From Zopfochytrium polystomum (Eukaryota > Chytridiomycota > Chytridiomycetes > Chytridiales > Chytridiaceae): a DNA stretch of 64,000 nt. The notes below the pieces were generated by a model. That model was not told where the DNA came from, made no database searches, and worked only from the letters and a program-made list of their open reading frames with translations. The translations under genes and the position numbers were made by a program. This document shows positions 34,930-47,649 of the stretch, in pieces (positions within the stretch are counted from its first letter, which is position 1; the number at the start of each line of letters is the position of its first letter). The DNA lies in contig JAIVFJ010000104.1 in assembly GCA_025765615.1 (NCBI GenBank), positions 62,001 to 126,000 of the forward strand, given 5' to 3'.

Positions 34930-35982
34930 AGCAATGACACAAAATACCATTGTCTGTATGGGTACTACTTTAAAGGCTTTTCAACGTCCAAACTAGCGGA
35001 AATCTAGGGAAAGAATCAGAAAACAATTAAAAACTGGGTAAATAGATATGAAGAAACAGGATCCGTTGGCCGAAAGAAGGACGAGGATGCCAACTTCCGA
35101 AAGTTCAACGTCAAAATGCGGAAATGGCTCGTAAATCTTTACTTAAATGAGCCAACTTTATTTTTGGATGAGGCAGCAAAGCGATTCGAGGCGAAGTACA
35201 ATGAACGCGTCAGTGTTTCTACTGTCTGTCGGATTCTCTGTGAGGCCAAGATGACTTGGAAAGTCCTGGAGCGTCGTGCTATACAGGTCAACTATGAAGA
35301 TGTGTCACGCTTTTTTGCAGAACTTTTAGACTTACCTTGGCTTCTTCACAATCTCGTTTTCCTGGATGAGTGTGGTTTTGACAACTGGGATATGTTGCGA
35401 AGTCATGGCTATGGAGTGAAAGGACAGAAACTTGTTTATCGTGGAGAATTCAATCGGAAACCTCGAGTTTCTATTCTATGTTTTGTTGGATTGGGTGGAG
35501 TGCTGGATTGCTGTATGTCTCAGGGAACCTTCACACGACAACGATTCTTAGAGTGCCTTTGTGATGTTGCTACAAACAACAAGAACGTTTTTCAGCACCC
35601 TGGCCGCAACTCAGTCTGGATCATGGATGGGGCTGCTATCCATTGCCATCCAAACGTTACACTTTATCTTCGAAGCCTTGGAATTTTACCTATCTTTCTT
35701 CCAGCATATTGCCCGTTTTTCAACCCTATCGAGGTGCTTTTTGGACTGATGAAGAAGAAATTTAAGCGAATCCATGTAGAAAATTCTGTAGAGGATAGCA
35801 AAATCCTTGTAGCAAGTATTGTCTCGGAATTTAGGAACTATTGCATGCGAGCAATCTTTCAGAAGTGCGGATATGTGCAAAACGGAGTGTTTGATCCTAG
35901 TCGTGGGCTAAACCAAAATCTTACTCATCTCGGATTTGATCAGGACATTGGCGTAGAAAGTGATGAAGAGAGCATGGAATAA
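34930..35982 (+). CDS. DD34E Tc1/mariner-superfamily (IS630-like) transposase, near-intact
   Basis: Cuts and reinserts the element's DNA. The frame is open from 34930 and carries one TAG (35005-35007) in the helix-turn-helix: FSTSKLAEI-stop-GKNQKTIKNWVNRYEETG. From there to 35982 it is uninterrupted. A second HTH/winged region (FLDEAAKRFEAKY, VSVSTVCRILCEAKMTWKV) leads to the catalytic core: LVFLDECGFD (first Asp), VWIMDGAAIH (second Asp), and PAYCPFFNPIE (Glu), with 34 residues between Asp2 and Glu, the Tc1-type spacing. The tail is acidic (GVESDEESME). An AATAAA overlaps the stop (35978-35983). If translation starts after the TAG, ATG 35116 gives 288 residues without the first HTH. A convergent companion gene ends 43 bp away. 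Confidence 0.88.
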
Positions 35983-36025
35983 ATTTTTTTAACAACGACG
36001 GCTTTGCGCTTTTATTGTTTCTTCT

Positions 36026-37481
36026 TCACATAATATGATCAACGTCCTCCTGATCTTCTGTTTCCAGTCGTATACTACTTTGGTGCTCTCCTTCAGTCGC
36101 ATTCAAAGCCGTCGAGAATGCATGAAGAAGTTTTCTGGAGTGCGAGGCAGTTTCATCAACTGCTGCAAGATCTGCCTCAATCAGGTCGAATTCAGAAGCT
36201 ATTTCTTGTTCAAAATGCTTCAGTCGCTCCTCTATTCTGCGGAGAGTGCTGTGTACACGATCACGAATCCTACGAATATCCGATTGATTCTTTTCATTCA
36301 CAGTTGAGGCGATTGAAACTTTCAGATGTAGCTTTCACAACATTCTCTGGTGTCTTGAACAAGCCAACAAGATTGGGAGGAGGAGGTCTTTTGATCGCAA
36401 TCTCTTGCTCTGGAAGAGATAATTTCGCGATATCACTAGCCCATAGATCCCAGACAAAGTCTGGTGAATAAATACGTATTTGATGTTCCTTTTGCAGTTT
36501 CTCTTTCAGCTTCCAGACATGCCTATTACTTGGTGCTCCTGTTCGGTTCATTTCAAATGAAGTGAGGAGCACAGATTCCACTGCTTCATATATTCCCTTG
36601 GATGAAACTGCTTGTGAGTAGATTGCAACGACTACTTTGACTGTTTTCCCATTCCATCCTTGGAGAATATTGTCGGTTATGTCAGCTAGTGCAACTGCTT
36701 TGCGCCTTCCAACCGTTTCCGTGAACATTACGAATCGACCAAGGTCGTTTTTGGATGGCTCCAAGTTATTACTCCAAGAGACACGGTTTGCACATGGATT
36801 TGTCCGCTTCTTTCTACCAGTCGAAGTGGAACTCTCCACTATCAATTCTCCTGTATTTGGAGCTAAACTCACAACTACTTCTCGTTTTAGGTAGTTTTTG
36901 ACCTTCCTCCAGACAAAACTTATAAAGTCCGCCACTGAAGAGCAAGAGCAGTTGTATGTTTCTCCCACTGCTCCTCTTGACTGCCCCGAAAAGTTTCGGT
37001 AACTACAGTCCAATTTGATTTTGAATGCATGCTCATTTCGCTCACTGCTGGACGGAGAACTTGGACTAGCAGATTTACTGAAATTGTCGCTAGACTCACT
37101 AGAAACTTCCTCTCTCTCGAGAGCTTGTCGCTTGAAAACAGCATCGTTCTCTTTTTAACAATCTGGTCGTAAGTACATAATCGAAACGTGGAACAACCAA
37201 CCTTCACTGTTCAACCTTCCTTTTCCCTTTGTTGCCATCCTTGAGTTATGCAAAACCCGCAAGCAAGCTATGCAGAGATTCCCGACACCATGACCTTCGG
37301 CTCGCGGTTCAGGAAGGGGAAGCCCTTCCAATCCTATGCGGTCAGGAGTAGGACACCAGGAATGTAGGCAGGCTCCGCAACTAGGACACGTGTGATCCAT
37401 GGTGATTGGTGATTTGATGTCACAATCAACACAACTGGACATGCCAGCCGTTGACGAAGATGCCATTAAGGAAGACTCCAT
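36026..37481 (-). CDS. Companion protein of the DD34E element: cysteine-rich zinc-binding N-terminus and coiled-coil C-terminus
   Basis: Minus strand from ATG 37481. The N-terminus has a RING/PHD-like Cys/His cluster: CVDCD, then DHTCPSCGACLHSWC and, after a loop, CIACL. A TAA at 37155-37157 interrupts the frame; a 51-nt segment 37201-37151 (GT...AG, a multiple of three) could be an intron that removes it. The same frame continues through an unrecognised middle domain (SVADFISFVWRKVKNYL, RFVMFTETVGRRKAVALAD, VWKLKEKLQKEHQIRIYS) to about 36300. One base shift then leads into a coiled coil (NEKNQSDIRRIRDRVHSTL, RIEERLKHFEQEIASEFD) ending at the TGA 36026-36028, with AATAAA ten bases later. About 470 residues in all. 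No family is recognised. Its placement suggests a role in transposition or regulation, which is inference. Confidence 0.55.
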
Positions 37482-37560
37482 TCTTGTGCAGCTGAAGCGA
37501 CAAGGCCACCGTGTGGTTGGATCTGGCAGAATGCAACGAAGCTTGAGTTCGTTGTACACT

Positions 37561-38561
37561 CCTTAGATGTGCGCCAAAGAGAGCTCTAATTACTCAACCA
37601 ATGGTAAGTTGTTGGTAAGGTTGCGAAGCATAGAGCGCCATGGAGCTCTTGTCACCCAGCAAAGACTCCATATCCTGACCTTATGCAAGCCTTGGAATTG
37701 GTAGGGAAACGTGACGAGCTTTATTGTAGCGCTCATCATCTTATACCAACGGATACGACAAGAACGAGGCACAAGAACGAGGCACAAGAATGAGGCGCAA
37801 ACGTGAAACATTAAGCACGCCACTGCTCCTCTCTGTTCCCACGCTTTCCGTTGCCCAATTCGAATCAGACCAACCAGCGAAGAGCGAACCCCTCCCACTT
37901 CTTTTCTTTGCACGGAATGCACTCATAAACACTGAAGGTCTCATGTAATTGCTGAGACAGTCGGACACAAGGTCCATTGGCGAATCGGCATTTGCCACGT
38001 CCTACCCTCCAACCATCAATCGCCACGTAGGAAAACCTCGTTTGCCAGCGGGGTACTGATGCTGCCGTTGCAGGCGACGAAAATGACGTTCAGCTGCAGC
38101 CGTCACCTGCACCGACCATGACGACAGGGGTGGGGTGTTGATCTCGACGTGGATACCAGCTGACAGTGTATCTGCACGCTTTCTGCGCTGCTTAGCACGC
38201 CGCGCCGCCAGCACAGACGGGAACGGCTGTCCACAGCGAGCGTTGGGTGGACGGTGAACGGTGGGAGCTGTGATGCCCCTCACGATCGTATGGTGGTAGT
38301 CCACACGTCCTGACGTCGGCCTCGCCGTCGGCTGTCTTGTCGTTCTTCACGATCACGAATCTGAGGACAGTCTGCTGTCCGTCCTCCAAGCGACTGTTAC
38401 ATTGACGTGTTACTCCTTATGTTCAGTTTTTCCGCAAAGATTAGGGGTTTTTTGTGGATGGGCGAGGGAGCGCATCTGATTGGGCGCTGATTCTTGCGCT
38501 GGAAATCGTGCGCGCACGCACGAAAAAGGGGAGGGGAAATTTTTTCTGGCGCACACAATAT
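37561..38561. other. Intergenic, no gene seen
   Basis: Includes a short tandem ACAAGAACGAGGC (twice, near 37758-37785). Composition becomes GC-richer after 38000. Frames on the minus strand near 38000-38390 lack recognisable domains. Confidence 0.45.
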
Positions 38562-38986
38562 TAGGGGTTGTCAAACCCCTTCCCTGCACGGACTGGTTTA
38601 AAACGAAATGGATTCCGCTTTGCACTGTTTTTTTATTTCGTTTCCAACGAAATGAAAGTTGGTGGTCAAACCTGGCGATGGCGATGGCGACGGATATGGA
38701 GAAGGGGAGAGAGGACGAGAGGCAGACTGAGAGACAAACCACCTAGCCCCCCATTATTGGAAAGATTTTCCATGTGCGGCAACCTTCCAAAAATGGGAAA
38801 CAAAACATGATAAGCAACGCTGGTTTGCAACGAAAGTCTTTCCAACGAAAGCTCCTTGCGAGGAGCTTTCTGCAAAAGAAACGTTTTGATGGGTCCAAAA
38901 AAGGCAGTTTGCAATGGTGGCGGAAAAATTGTGCAACGTTTTGTTTGTCTGTTCCCAACAAAAATGAGGGGGGTTTGACAACCCCT
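38562..38986. mobile_element. Short non-autonomous inverted-repeat element (MITE-like)
   Basis: Bounded by TAGGGGTTGTCAAACCCC on the left and GGGGTTTGACAACCCCTA on the right, flanked by ATT on both sides (possible 3-bp target duplication). Each terminal repeat is itself a near palindrome. Inside is a perfect hairpin GAAAGCTCCT-TGCG-AGGAGCTTTC near 38845. No coding region; the family of the mobilising transposase is unknown. Confidence 0.65.
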
Positions 38987-39189
38987 ATTATTTGGCAATC
39001 CCAGTCTCGTCTTGCCTCACAACTAACGAAGAAACAAACAAAAGCCTCGTTTCTTCTTCCTTTTTTTCCTATTTTTTCTTATTTTTTTTTTGTCTTTGTT
39101 GTTGTTGTTGTTGTTTTGTTTTGTTTTGTTTGTTTGTTGGGTGGTCCTGTTTGGTTGCAAATTATTGCAGCTTGGTGAGAAAACGAGGA

Positions 39190-39610
<421 letters not shown>

Positions 39611-39692
39611 GGAGGGAAGGAAGGAGGGAAGAAGAAAGAATATGCAACCAACCAACTGCTGTTGTTGTGTGCCGTGAATGAAAAATAGTCCC

Positions 39693-40840
39693 TCAGTAAT
39701 CAGGCGCGTGCGACCGCGACGTCGTCGACGACAAGGACTTTGGTCGCTCGCGGTCCCTCTCGCGGTCCCTGTCACGGTCCCTGTCGCGGTCCCTGTCGCG
39801 GTCCTTGTCGCGGTCCCTCTCGCGGTCCCTGTCGCGATCCCCTCTCGCGGTCCCTGTCGCGGTCCAGCGACGCCGACGCCGTTAGCTTGCCGCCGCCGCC
39901 GCCGCCGCTCCCGCGCTCGTACGCGCTTCCAGGCCGCCCCGTCGACGCCGACGCCGACGGTCCGTCGGCAGTCGACCGCCGCTGCGAGAGCGGCCCGCCC
40001 GCGCTCGACGGCCGCTTCGAAGGGCTGTCTATTTTATTGAGCGTGAGCGGGGCGTCTGGGTTTTAGACAGACGAAAAAAGGAAGGAAAAAAAGCTACCAC
40101 ACACGCTCCTTCCTCACCTCCGCTACTGCGCTCCCACGGCAGGGGATCCTTGGACGCCGTGCGCGCGTGCGGCTGGTGGTGGTGTCCTCCTCCTCCGGCG
40201 CCGTAGTGCTCGTCGCCGCCGCCGCCGCGGTGCGCGCTCGACTCCCTCTTTCCGCTGCCACCCGCGTCGCCCGTTCGGCCGCGGTATCCGTCTCTGTCAC
40301 GATCACGGTCGCGATCACGGTCGCGGTCGCCGCCGCCTCGCGACGCGGACGCGCTACGCTCCTTGCCTCCGCTTCCTCCGCCAACGCTCCCTCCGCCGCC
40401 CCCCTTTGACGACGACGACGACAGAGCCGCCGGCGCGGCGCCGCCGCCACCCCCGCCGGCTAGGTACTCATCGCTACCAAACCCACCGCCGCCGGCGGAC
40501 TTACCGCCACGCCCGCGCCCGCGGTCGTCGCGGTCGTCGTCGTAGTCATCGTCGTCGTCGTCAGACCCGGCGCGTCGGCGCGACGGCGCGGCCGTCGTCG
40601 TCGCCCCCGCCCCCCCTGCCGCGTACGACCGGCTGCCGTCTTTGCCGCCGCTCCGCCCGCTGCTGTGGTGGTCGCGGTGGTACGCGTCGTGACCGTGACC
40701 GTCGTCGTCGTGGTGCTTCTTGCTCGCGGGCGACGCGGCGGCGTCCTTGTGCCGCGCCGACGACGAGGGCGGCGCGTCAAAGTCTCTGGATTGTTTGTTG
40801 TCGGAGCGTGTTGGGTGTGTGTATGTGCGTGAGAGAGAGC

Positions 40841-40871
<31 letters not shown>

Positions 40872-41502
40872 AGCGCTCCACCTCAAACACACCCACTACA
40901 CACACTCACCTATCATAATCATACCGATGCCTGCTCTCGTCCCGTCGTTCCCTCTCCCTCTCCCTCTCCCTCTCATGCAGCCCATGCCCATGCTCTCCCC
41001 TTACCCCCGCCGCCGCTCCTCCAGCCCCATCCTTGCCGCCCGCCGCACCCCTCCCACCACCGCCAAAATACGCCACAATGACCGGCTCCCCGTCGCGCAA
41101 GACGCCGACGGACGTGGACCCGCTGATGGCGCAAAAGTCGGACGTGTAGAACGCGCACCTCGTCACGTCGATGGCGTCGTCGTCCCGCAGGTGGGTGCGC
41201 TTGACTTGGAGGAGGAGGTCGTGGATGGTGTAGACGCCGGGGTCTCGGCCGCTGCCGGTCGCGCGGGAGGCCGAGGCCGAGGAGGACGGGGAGGAGCTGG
41301 TGCGGTGGTGCGAGGAGGAGGAGGAGGAGGAGGCGACGTCGGGGAGCTCTGCGATGACGCGGCGGGAGGGGGCTTCGGCGGTGGGGGCGGCGCCGCCGCC
41401 TTTGCTCGACGGCGAGGTGGAGCTGCTGGTGTGGTGGGAGTTGGAGCTCGGGGGGAAGCCGAGGAAGTTGAGGCTGACGCGAGGCACGCCGTAGGGCGGC
41501 AT
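39693..41502 (-). CDS. RD-repeat protein of unknown family (frame broken by one base)
   Basis: Three exons on the minus strand: 41502-40910, 40785-40118, 40055-39693, with GTGAGT and GTGAGG donors and CAG acceptors; after correcting one base it has 540 residues. Exon 1 carries the only globular-looking core, about residues 80-150: VYTIHDLLLQVKRTHLRDDD, then DVTRCAFYTSDFCAISGSTS and VGVLRDGEPVIVAYF. After it come Gly/Ser-rich, acidic and His-rich stretches and alternating Arg-Asp runs (RDRDRDRDRDRD in exon 2 and at the C-terminus). RD/RE-alternating tails occur in RNA-processing proteins, so a nuclear RNA role is possible but unproven. In exon 3 a run of four C (39839-39842) has one base too many; three C keep the RDRE repeat in frame to the TGA at 39693. 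An acceptor-like CCACAG just before the ATG suggests a spliced leader exon upstream. Confidence 0.7.
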
Positions 41503-44500
41503 GATGGGCCTGTGGAGGGGGGGAGGGACGGCTGTTGCTTGCTTGCTTCCTTGCTATTATTATTTTATTGATTTTTTGTTGGAGGGGAGGCGGGGAAATT
41601 AGAGCGCGGGCGTTCCAGAAAGAAAGAGAAGAAGCGGCAATTCCCTCTGCGTATTCTTCAAGACCCGCACGATTGGGTAAATATCACGAGCACGCGGATG
41701 GAAATCTTTTGGGCAGATTTTGATGGATCCTTTTTTTTGAGTCTCCAAACGAGGGAGAGATGCCACACATAAACCCAGGGAGGGGTACTTAAAACGGGAA
41801 GAAGAGTGTTCCCACAAATAAAATAAATAAATTATTCCCCACCAAATGCAAAACCAGTAGATTTTGTGAGGCCAAGTCATCCCTAGTTGCACTTACATGG
41901 TCCCTTTCGATGAACCACGCATTTGTCTACGCAGGCTTTATGAGGGTTTGGTCAGCGACGGGATTATACCCCACTTCATCAGGATGAAGAAGAAGAAGAA
42001 GAAAACCAACAAATTGCTCAATGTGTGTCCTGCGACAAGGATTATACACACACACCTTGTGCAAACGGCCCAAAAAGAGCTTCTGCACCAAAAATTTCGG
42101 CCCTTCATTTTTCAAAGGAGACTTTTCACCAAAGCACAGACGAGGAGGCTAAAAGGAGAACGAAGCCAACGACGACAGGGAAGGAAAACGCTCCAATTGG
42201 ACTGCAATTTTTTATTTATGGATCAAGCAGAGCGGGTGAAAGAATGGAGTTTACTTTTATCCCAAAAAAAAGGGGGGGGGTGACGAAGTGGTTTTGAGCA
42301 GATTTTGTGAATGCTGCACTCGATGCTTTGGAAGCTCGTCAAGGGGGTTGGGGGCCAAGATAAGCCAACAGTTTCCCTCGATTGTTTTGGGACAAATAGC
42401 CCAATTTCACAGGGAAAAAAAAAAAAAATCAAAACCAGCAGTGCAGCGTCTTGAACCTTTGCAATGAAGCGCAGTACCCAGCAACAACAATGGACGAAAA
42501 AAAAAAAAAATTTGCAACATTCGCCACACGTTTTTTTGGTTCATGCATCCCCAGGGGTTTGTGGAAAGCAAAAAGTATAATAATATCTTGGGGGCGCAGA
42601 GAAGTTCACCAACAGTCAATTTGCAGTGACACGTAGCTACTAGGGAAAGGAAGGAGCATAGTTTTATTTTCCGCCTCCATCTCCAGCTCCTTCCCCTTCT
42701 CAGAGGGAAAGTGTGACAGGTTGCAAAGCTTTGCTTGCCTTCAGGAGGGGGGGGGGGAGGGGCACAGATTCAACAGATAGACTTTGCCAGCAACACAGAC
42801 AGGCGGAATGTCAGGTGGTTCAGGATTCCCGCAATATGGCTCACATAGGGTCCGGTCTGCTGACCCAAGCTGGAAATGGTCCTGAGCAGGGGTTTGCAAC
42901 AATCAAATATCAATCAATTGATTGAAGGATTCAGAGACACCAATCAATTTCCAATACAATTGCCAATTTTCATCAATTTTTTCCATCACAGCACATCAGT
43001 GGCACCAGGGCTGGCCGTTTTGAAAGCAATATAAACTGCTGCAACAGACAATGCCCCCAACCCAGACCCCCGCCACCACCCTCCACCCACCGACTCACCA
43101 AAACAATAGGAAAACCCCATCAACATGACAAAATGGCTCAGATTTCAACGAATGCTGTTCCGTCCATGTTGGAGTTTGCACACATTACCTACACCTTTTA
43201 AGATCCTCTGACCTGTCTTCAAGAGTAATGATAAGTTAAGATGGCATAAGGGCTGATCCCAGTGTTATCTACACTTTTCTCAATCTCTGACACTGTACAA
43301 GTGCTTAGAGGTGGTTTCAATCCCCAGTCTGGGTAGACCACATCAGTGTGCTTCACTCTTGCAATTTGATAGGAATGATTACAGGAGCTTGACAGGGAGC
43401 CTGACTTACTTCTTTGCACACATAACTCCATGGAAGTTCTGGCCAAATCAGCGTGATGCAACAATGATGCCATGCCTGCCTCCTGACTCCTCAAAGTCTA
43501 AACTCTCTATCTCTCAGAGCTAAAAGGCTATCACCAAAGTCTGATTCCTGAGACCACCTGCAGTATAAAGGGGGAGCCCCAGCAGCTCCAGAGAAGCATC
43601 ATCCCAGATCCTGATCACATCTGCCTGCTCTCTCTCCACCCTCGAAGTTCCACCTCAGGTTGATACCTCGTTCGAATAGGGCACTTTGCTCTAAGAAGAA
43701 AGGGTGTGCTCTGCACTCTAAACAAGACCAATCTGTCTGAGAGCATCAGCTCTCCATCTACTTTGGCAACAAAGGGTGCTTCGCTCTTAACAAGAAAAGG
43801 GTTCACGCTCTAAACAAGCTTTATCGCTCCACACCGACTCAAGTCTGTTGGTGTCCTTCTGACACGCCAGGCGCAATCACCAGCAGCACAGGGCAAATCT
43901 GTAGAGGGCCTTATCCAGGGCTCTCGCTGGACAAGCTGATCACGTTCCACATCAAAAATCAAGTCGTGGGGGTACGCTGAGGGCAAAGGCGTCATCTCAG
44001 CAAAACGATCACAGCAGCAACAGGGGGCCCAGCGGGCTGGGTGCAGGCAGCTGCCTGCGGCAGCGGTCCGGCAGCGCTGCTGACAGCCCACTGTGCGTTG
44101 CAGTGTCGGAACCAGCGGGCAAGTTGGTCGTCGTTCTGAGAGAGACAGGCAATTCCACACCGAGTGGTCTGGCAGGCTCGGCAAGCGTTTGGATGGCATA
44201 CGTTTTTGACTGAGTCAGAAAGCTGACCTTTTGGACAGATGTTTTTTTTTTTTTTTGGACAAAGTTCAAAAGTTCATATGCGAGGTTCTATGTTGAACAG
44301 TCTGGGCTGAATGTCTGAGGAAAACTAAAACAAAAAAGTGAAAAAAAAAATAGTGTTTGTTTGACAGATTTTTGGACTAGGCTTTCTGGCGCAGGGCATT
44401 TGCGAGGATTTTGGACTTTCTGCCACTGCCCTGGACAAGAAAGAAGACAGATCTTTTTCCTTTCTGAAACCAACCCTGGGCAAGCACGCCTCTTTTGAGT

Positions 44501-44640
44501 TGCGGCCAAATCCAAAAAAAATTAAAATAATATTGGATGCCCACCTCCCCTTCCTGGGCTGATGGCCTCACCTCCTTTGTGGCAAAGCCAAAAAAAAAAA
44601 ATAATCCTTCCTAATGAAACCGATTCAAATTGAAACATTG
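41503..44640. other. Gene-poor interval, no gene seen
   Basis: Contains A-tracts (42417-42428, 42500-42512), G-run near 42747, and at 43190-43340 sequence related to the dispersed repeat (CTGTACAAGTGCTT, also at 55327). Two imperfect copies of AAAGGGTGTGCTCTGCACTCTAAACAAG-type sequence lie near 43699 and 43795. No domain-bearing frame was found. Confidence 0.5.
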
Positions 44641-44927
44641 CCAGCCCCTGCATGTTGGGCTGTGCCTATTTATCCTTTGCCTTTTTCAAACCCTTTCTTC
44701 TACCAGCTGCAAGCATCGCTCTTTCATTTCAAGTGGCACTTGTAGTAATTTGCTGCAATGAAATTTGGTGGCGGCTGCAGCTCAAAAAAGTCGGTTCTCC
44801 TTTTTCTGTCAACGGGGGGTGGTCCTTCTATCTCTCTCTCTCTGTCTCTCTCTGTCTCTCTCCTTCCATCCGTCCATCAATTACAGTAAACCCTGTTCGA
44901 CTCGCAATCACGCGTGCGCCACTCGCG

Positions 44928-46263
44928 ATGCAGCAGCAGCATCACAACCGCCGTCGTAATCATCACCATCGACCTCCGCCTCGTCCCAATAATCCATCTA
45001 CTCATCCCACCACCACCACCACCACCACCACCACAGCAACCACAACACAAACAGTCCCCTCCGTCACCGCGTCCGCGTCCGCATCCGCATCCGCACCACT
45101 GCGATCCGCATCATCTCCGACAGCAGCCTCATCATCATCATCATACGTCGTCACCTCTTCTTCTTCTTCTCTTCTTCTTCTTCTTCTTCGTCTTCTCCTT
45201 CCTCTTCCTCCTCCTATTCTCCACACACCACTACCATCGTCGTCAGCAACAACAACAACCGCAATGACGCCGCCTTTGACGACGACGACTATGACAACGG
45301 CGACTTTGACGACGACGACGGCGGCGACGACTTTGACGACGAGTACGACTACGTCTCGAACCCGGCGTCGTCGCCGCGCGCTGTCACCGCCGCAACAACA
45401 ACGACAACGGCAAAGTCCATCATCGACAGCAGCAGCAGGGGCGTCGTCGAGGGAATGAACGGTCGCAGCACGACCACCAGCAGCAGCAGCAGCAGCAGCA
45501 ATGGCATCGCTGCGGGCGCTGGCGATGCCGCCACCACACAGCCACCGGCGGCGGCGGCGGTCCTCTTCTCTCCCTCCTCCTCCTTCTTCCGCTCCCCCTC
45601 CAGCCCCCACTCGCACGCCCCGTCGTCGTCGATCAGCGGCGATCAGCAGCACCGGTCTCACTCTGCGTCTCCCGCGCTTCCGTCATCGTCATCCTCCTCA
45701 TCCTCGCCCGCACTCGCACCAGTCCCCGTAGCAGTCTACGCTCGCCCGTCGGCGTCCACGCTGCCGCGGTCGCAGTCGGCCGCGGCGTTCCGGCCGTCGA
45801 CGCTGCCGCCGGTTGTTGGTGTTGTTGCGGGTGGTACGGGTTCGGGTACGGGTGCGAGGAGGTTGGGGGTTGTCGGCGGCGGCGGGCGAGCGGGTAATGA
45901 TGATGATGATGATGATGATGGGCAGGAGGAGGGGGCGGGGCGCGGACGGCGGAGGCTTCAGCAGCAGCAAGAGCAGCAGCAAGAGCAGCAGCACTACTAC
46001 CCCGCGCGCTCGCAGTCGCAGCAGTCGCAGCAGCAGTCTCTGCAGCAGCCCAAGACCGCAACGAACATGACGACGATGCGTACGCGCGCGTCGGCGGTGC
46101 CACCAGCAGCACGCACGTCCTTTGGTGAGCGCAGGGGTGGGTGGGCCTTGTATCTTAATTCTTTTTCGTTTTTTCTTTTGTTCCATTTTTTTCTTGTCTT
46201 TCTTTTTTTTTCTCGATTTACACACACACACTCCCTCTCTGTCTCTGTCTCTGTCTCTCTCCT

Positions 46264-46359
<96 letters not shown>

Positions 46360-47611
46360 TCTCTCTGTCCAACCGACACTCCTCTCATCCCCCCTCTTCT
46401 TCTTTCGTCATCGCCTTCTTCGCTCCTGCAACGCCTCCCCCCCTCCCTCCCATCTCGCTCGCATCTCGCATCTCCCGCCTTTCCCCCCACTCAATCTCCC
46501 CCGCCAATCTAACACTTCACCCCCCCCCCTCTTCCTCTTCCTCTTCCTCCTCCTCTACCCACTCACCCACCACCCTCTGCGCATATCCATCCATCGCCAT
46601 CGTCTTGTTCTTCTTCTCCATCGTCGCACAAACAACCACAACAACAACAACAACAACAACAACAGATTCTACCACCACCGCCTCCCCCACCTCCGCCAGC
46701 AGCAACAGCAGCACCTCGTCGCTCCCGTCCTCTTCTCTCCCCCCGATCCGACTCGCAACCATACTCTCCGCACACTCCTCCTCCTCCGCCGCCGCCTCCC
46801 CCGCCTCCTCCGCAGCCCCGCTGCTGGCGACGGCACCACCACCAACATCGCCACCCGCATCCACTCTGCCACACTTTTCAGCCCCGACAAGAACAGCACC
46901 AATAGCAACAACAGTACCAACACCACTAGCATCATCATCATCATCATCAGCATCTTCTTCGTCATCATCGTTATCATCGCCAGCACCACCACCTTCATCG
47001 TCGTCTTCAGCAATGGTCATCAAAAAGCCCTACCACCAGCATCACCTAAACACAACAAACAACTACGCCTCGTCAGCCTCTTCCGGCATCATCAGCAACA
47101 GCAACGACAACAACCACAACAGCCCGTTCCTGTCCGACAGCAAGCTCGAAGCGCTGTCGGACGCGATGCTGGATCTGGAGGCGTCGTCGGCGCGCGCGGT
47201 GGAGCTGATCGAGGCGGCGGACGGGATCGGCGGGGGCGGCGGCGGCGGCGGGGGTGGGATGGGGATCGTCGGTGTGGGATCGGGCGGATCGTCGGGCGGC
47301 CTGGTGGGTGCGGCTGCGGGCGGGGGCTCGCCGGCGCAGATGAAGGCGCTCCTGGAACACGCCAAGAAGATGGTTGTGCAGATGCGCGGGCTAATGAGCC
47401 AGGACTGGGATCTGGGTGAGTTGAGTGTGTGTGTGTGTGTGTGTGTTTTGCGTTTTATGAGTGTGAGTGAGTTGAGGTGGGAGTGTGAGTGTGAGCGAGT
47501 AACCCCTGAGCGAACTGCGAGTCGAGCGTGCGTGTAGTGCGGCGTGATCTCTTTCTCTTCGTTTGTCCAGGCGTGCAAACCTGCTCCCTGTCCTCTCTGT
47601 GCCTCGTTCAC

Positions 47612-47649
<38 letters not shown>

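Larger units (their letters stand above)
34930..37560. mobile_element. Two-gene DNA transposon (transposase plus convergent companion gene)
   Basis: The transposase (plus strand) and the companion frame (minus strand) end 43 bp apart, each with its own AATAAA. Both are AT-richer than the host gene islands. Terminal inverted repeats and a TA duplication were not found by eye, so the outer limits are unknown and unity of the element is inferred from arrangement. Confidence 0.5.
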
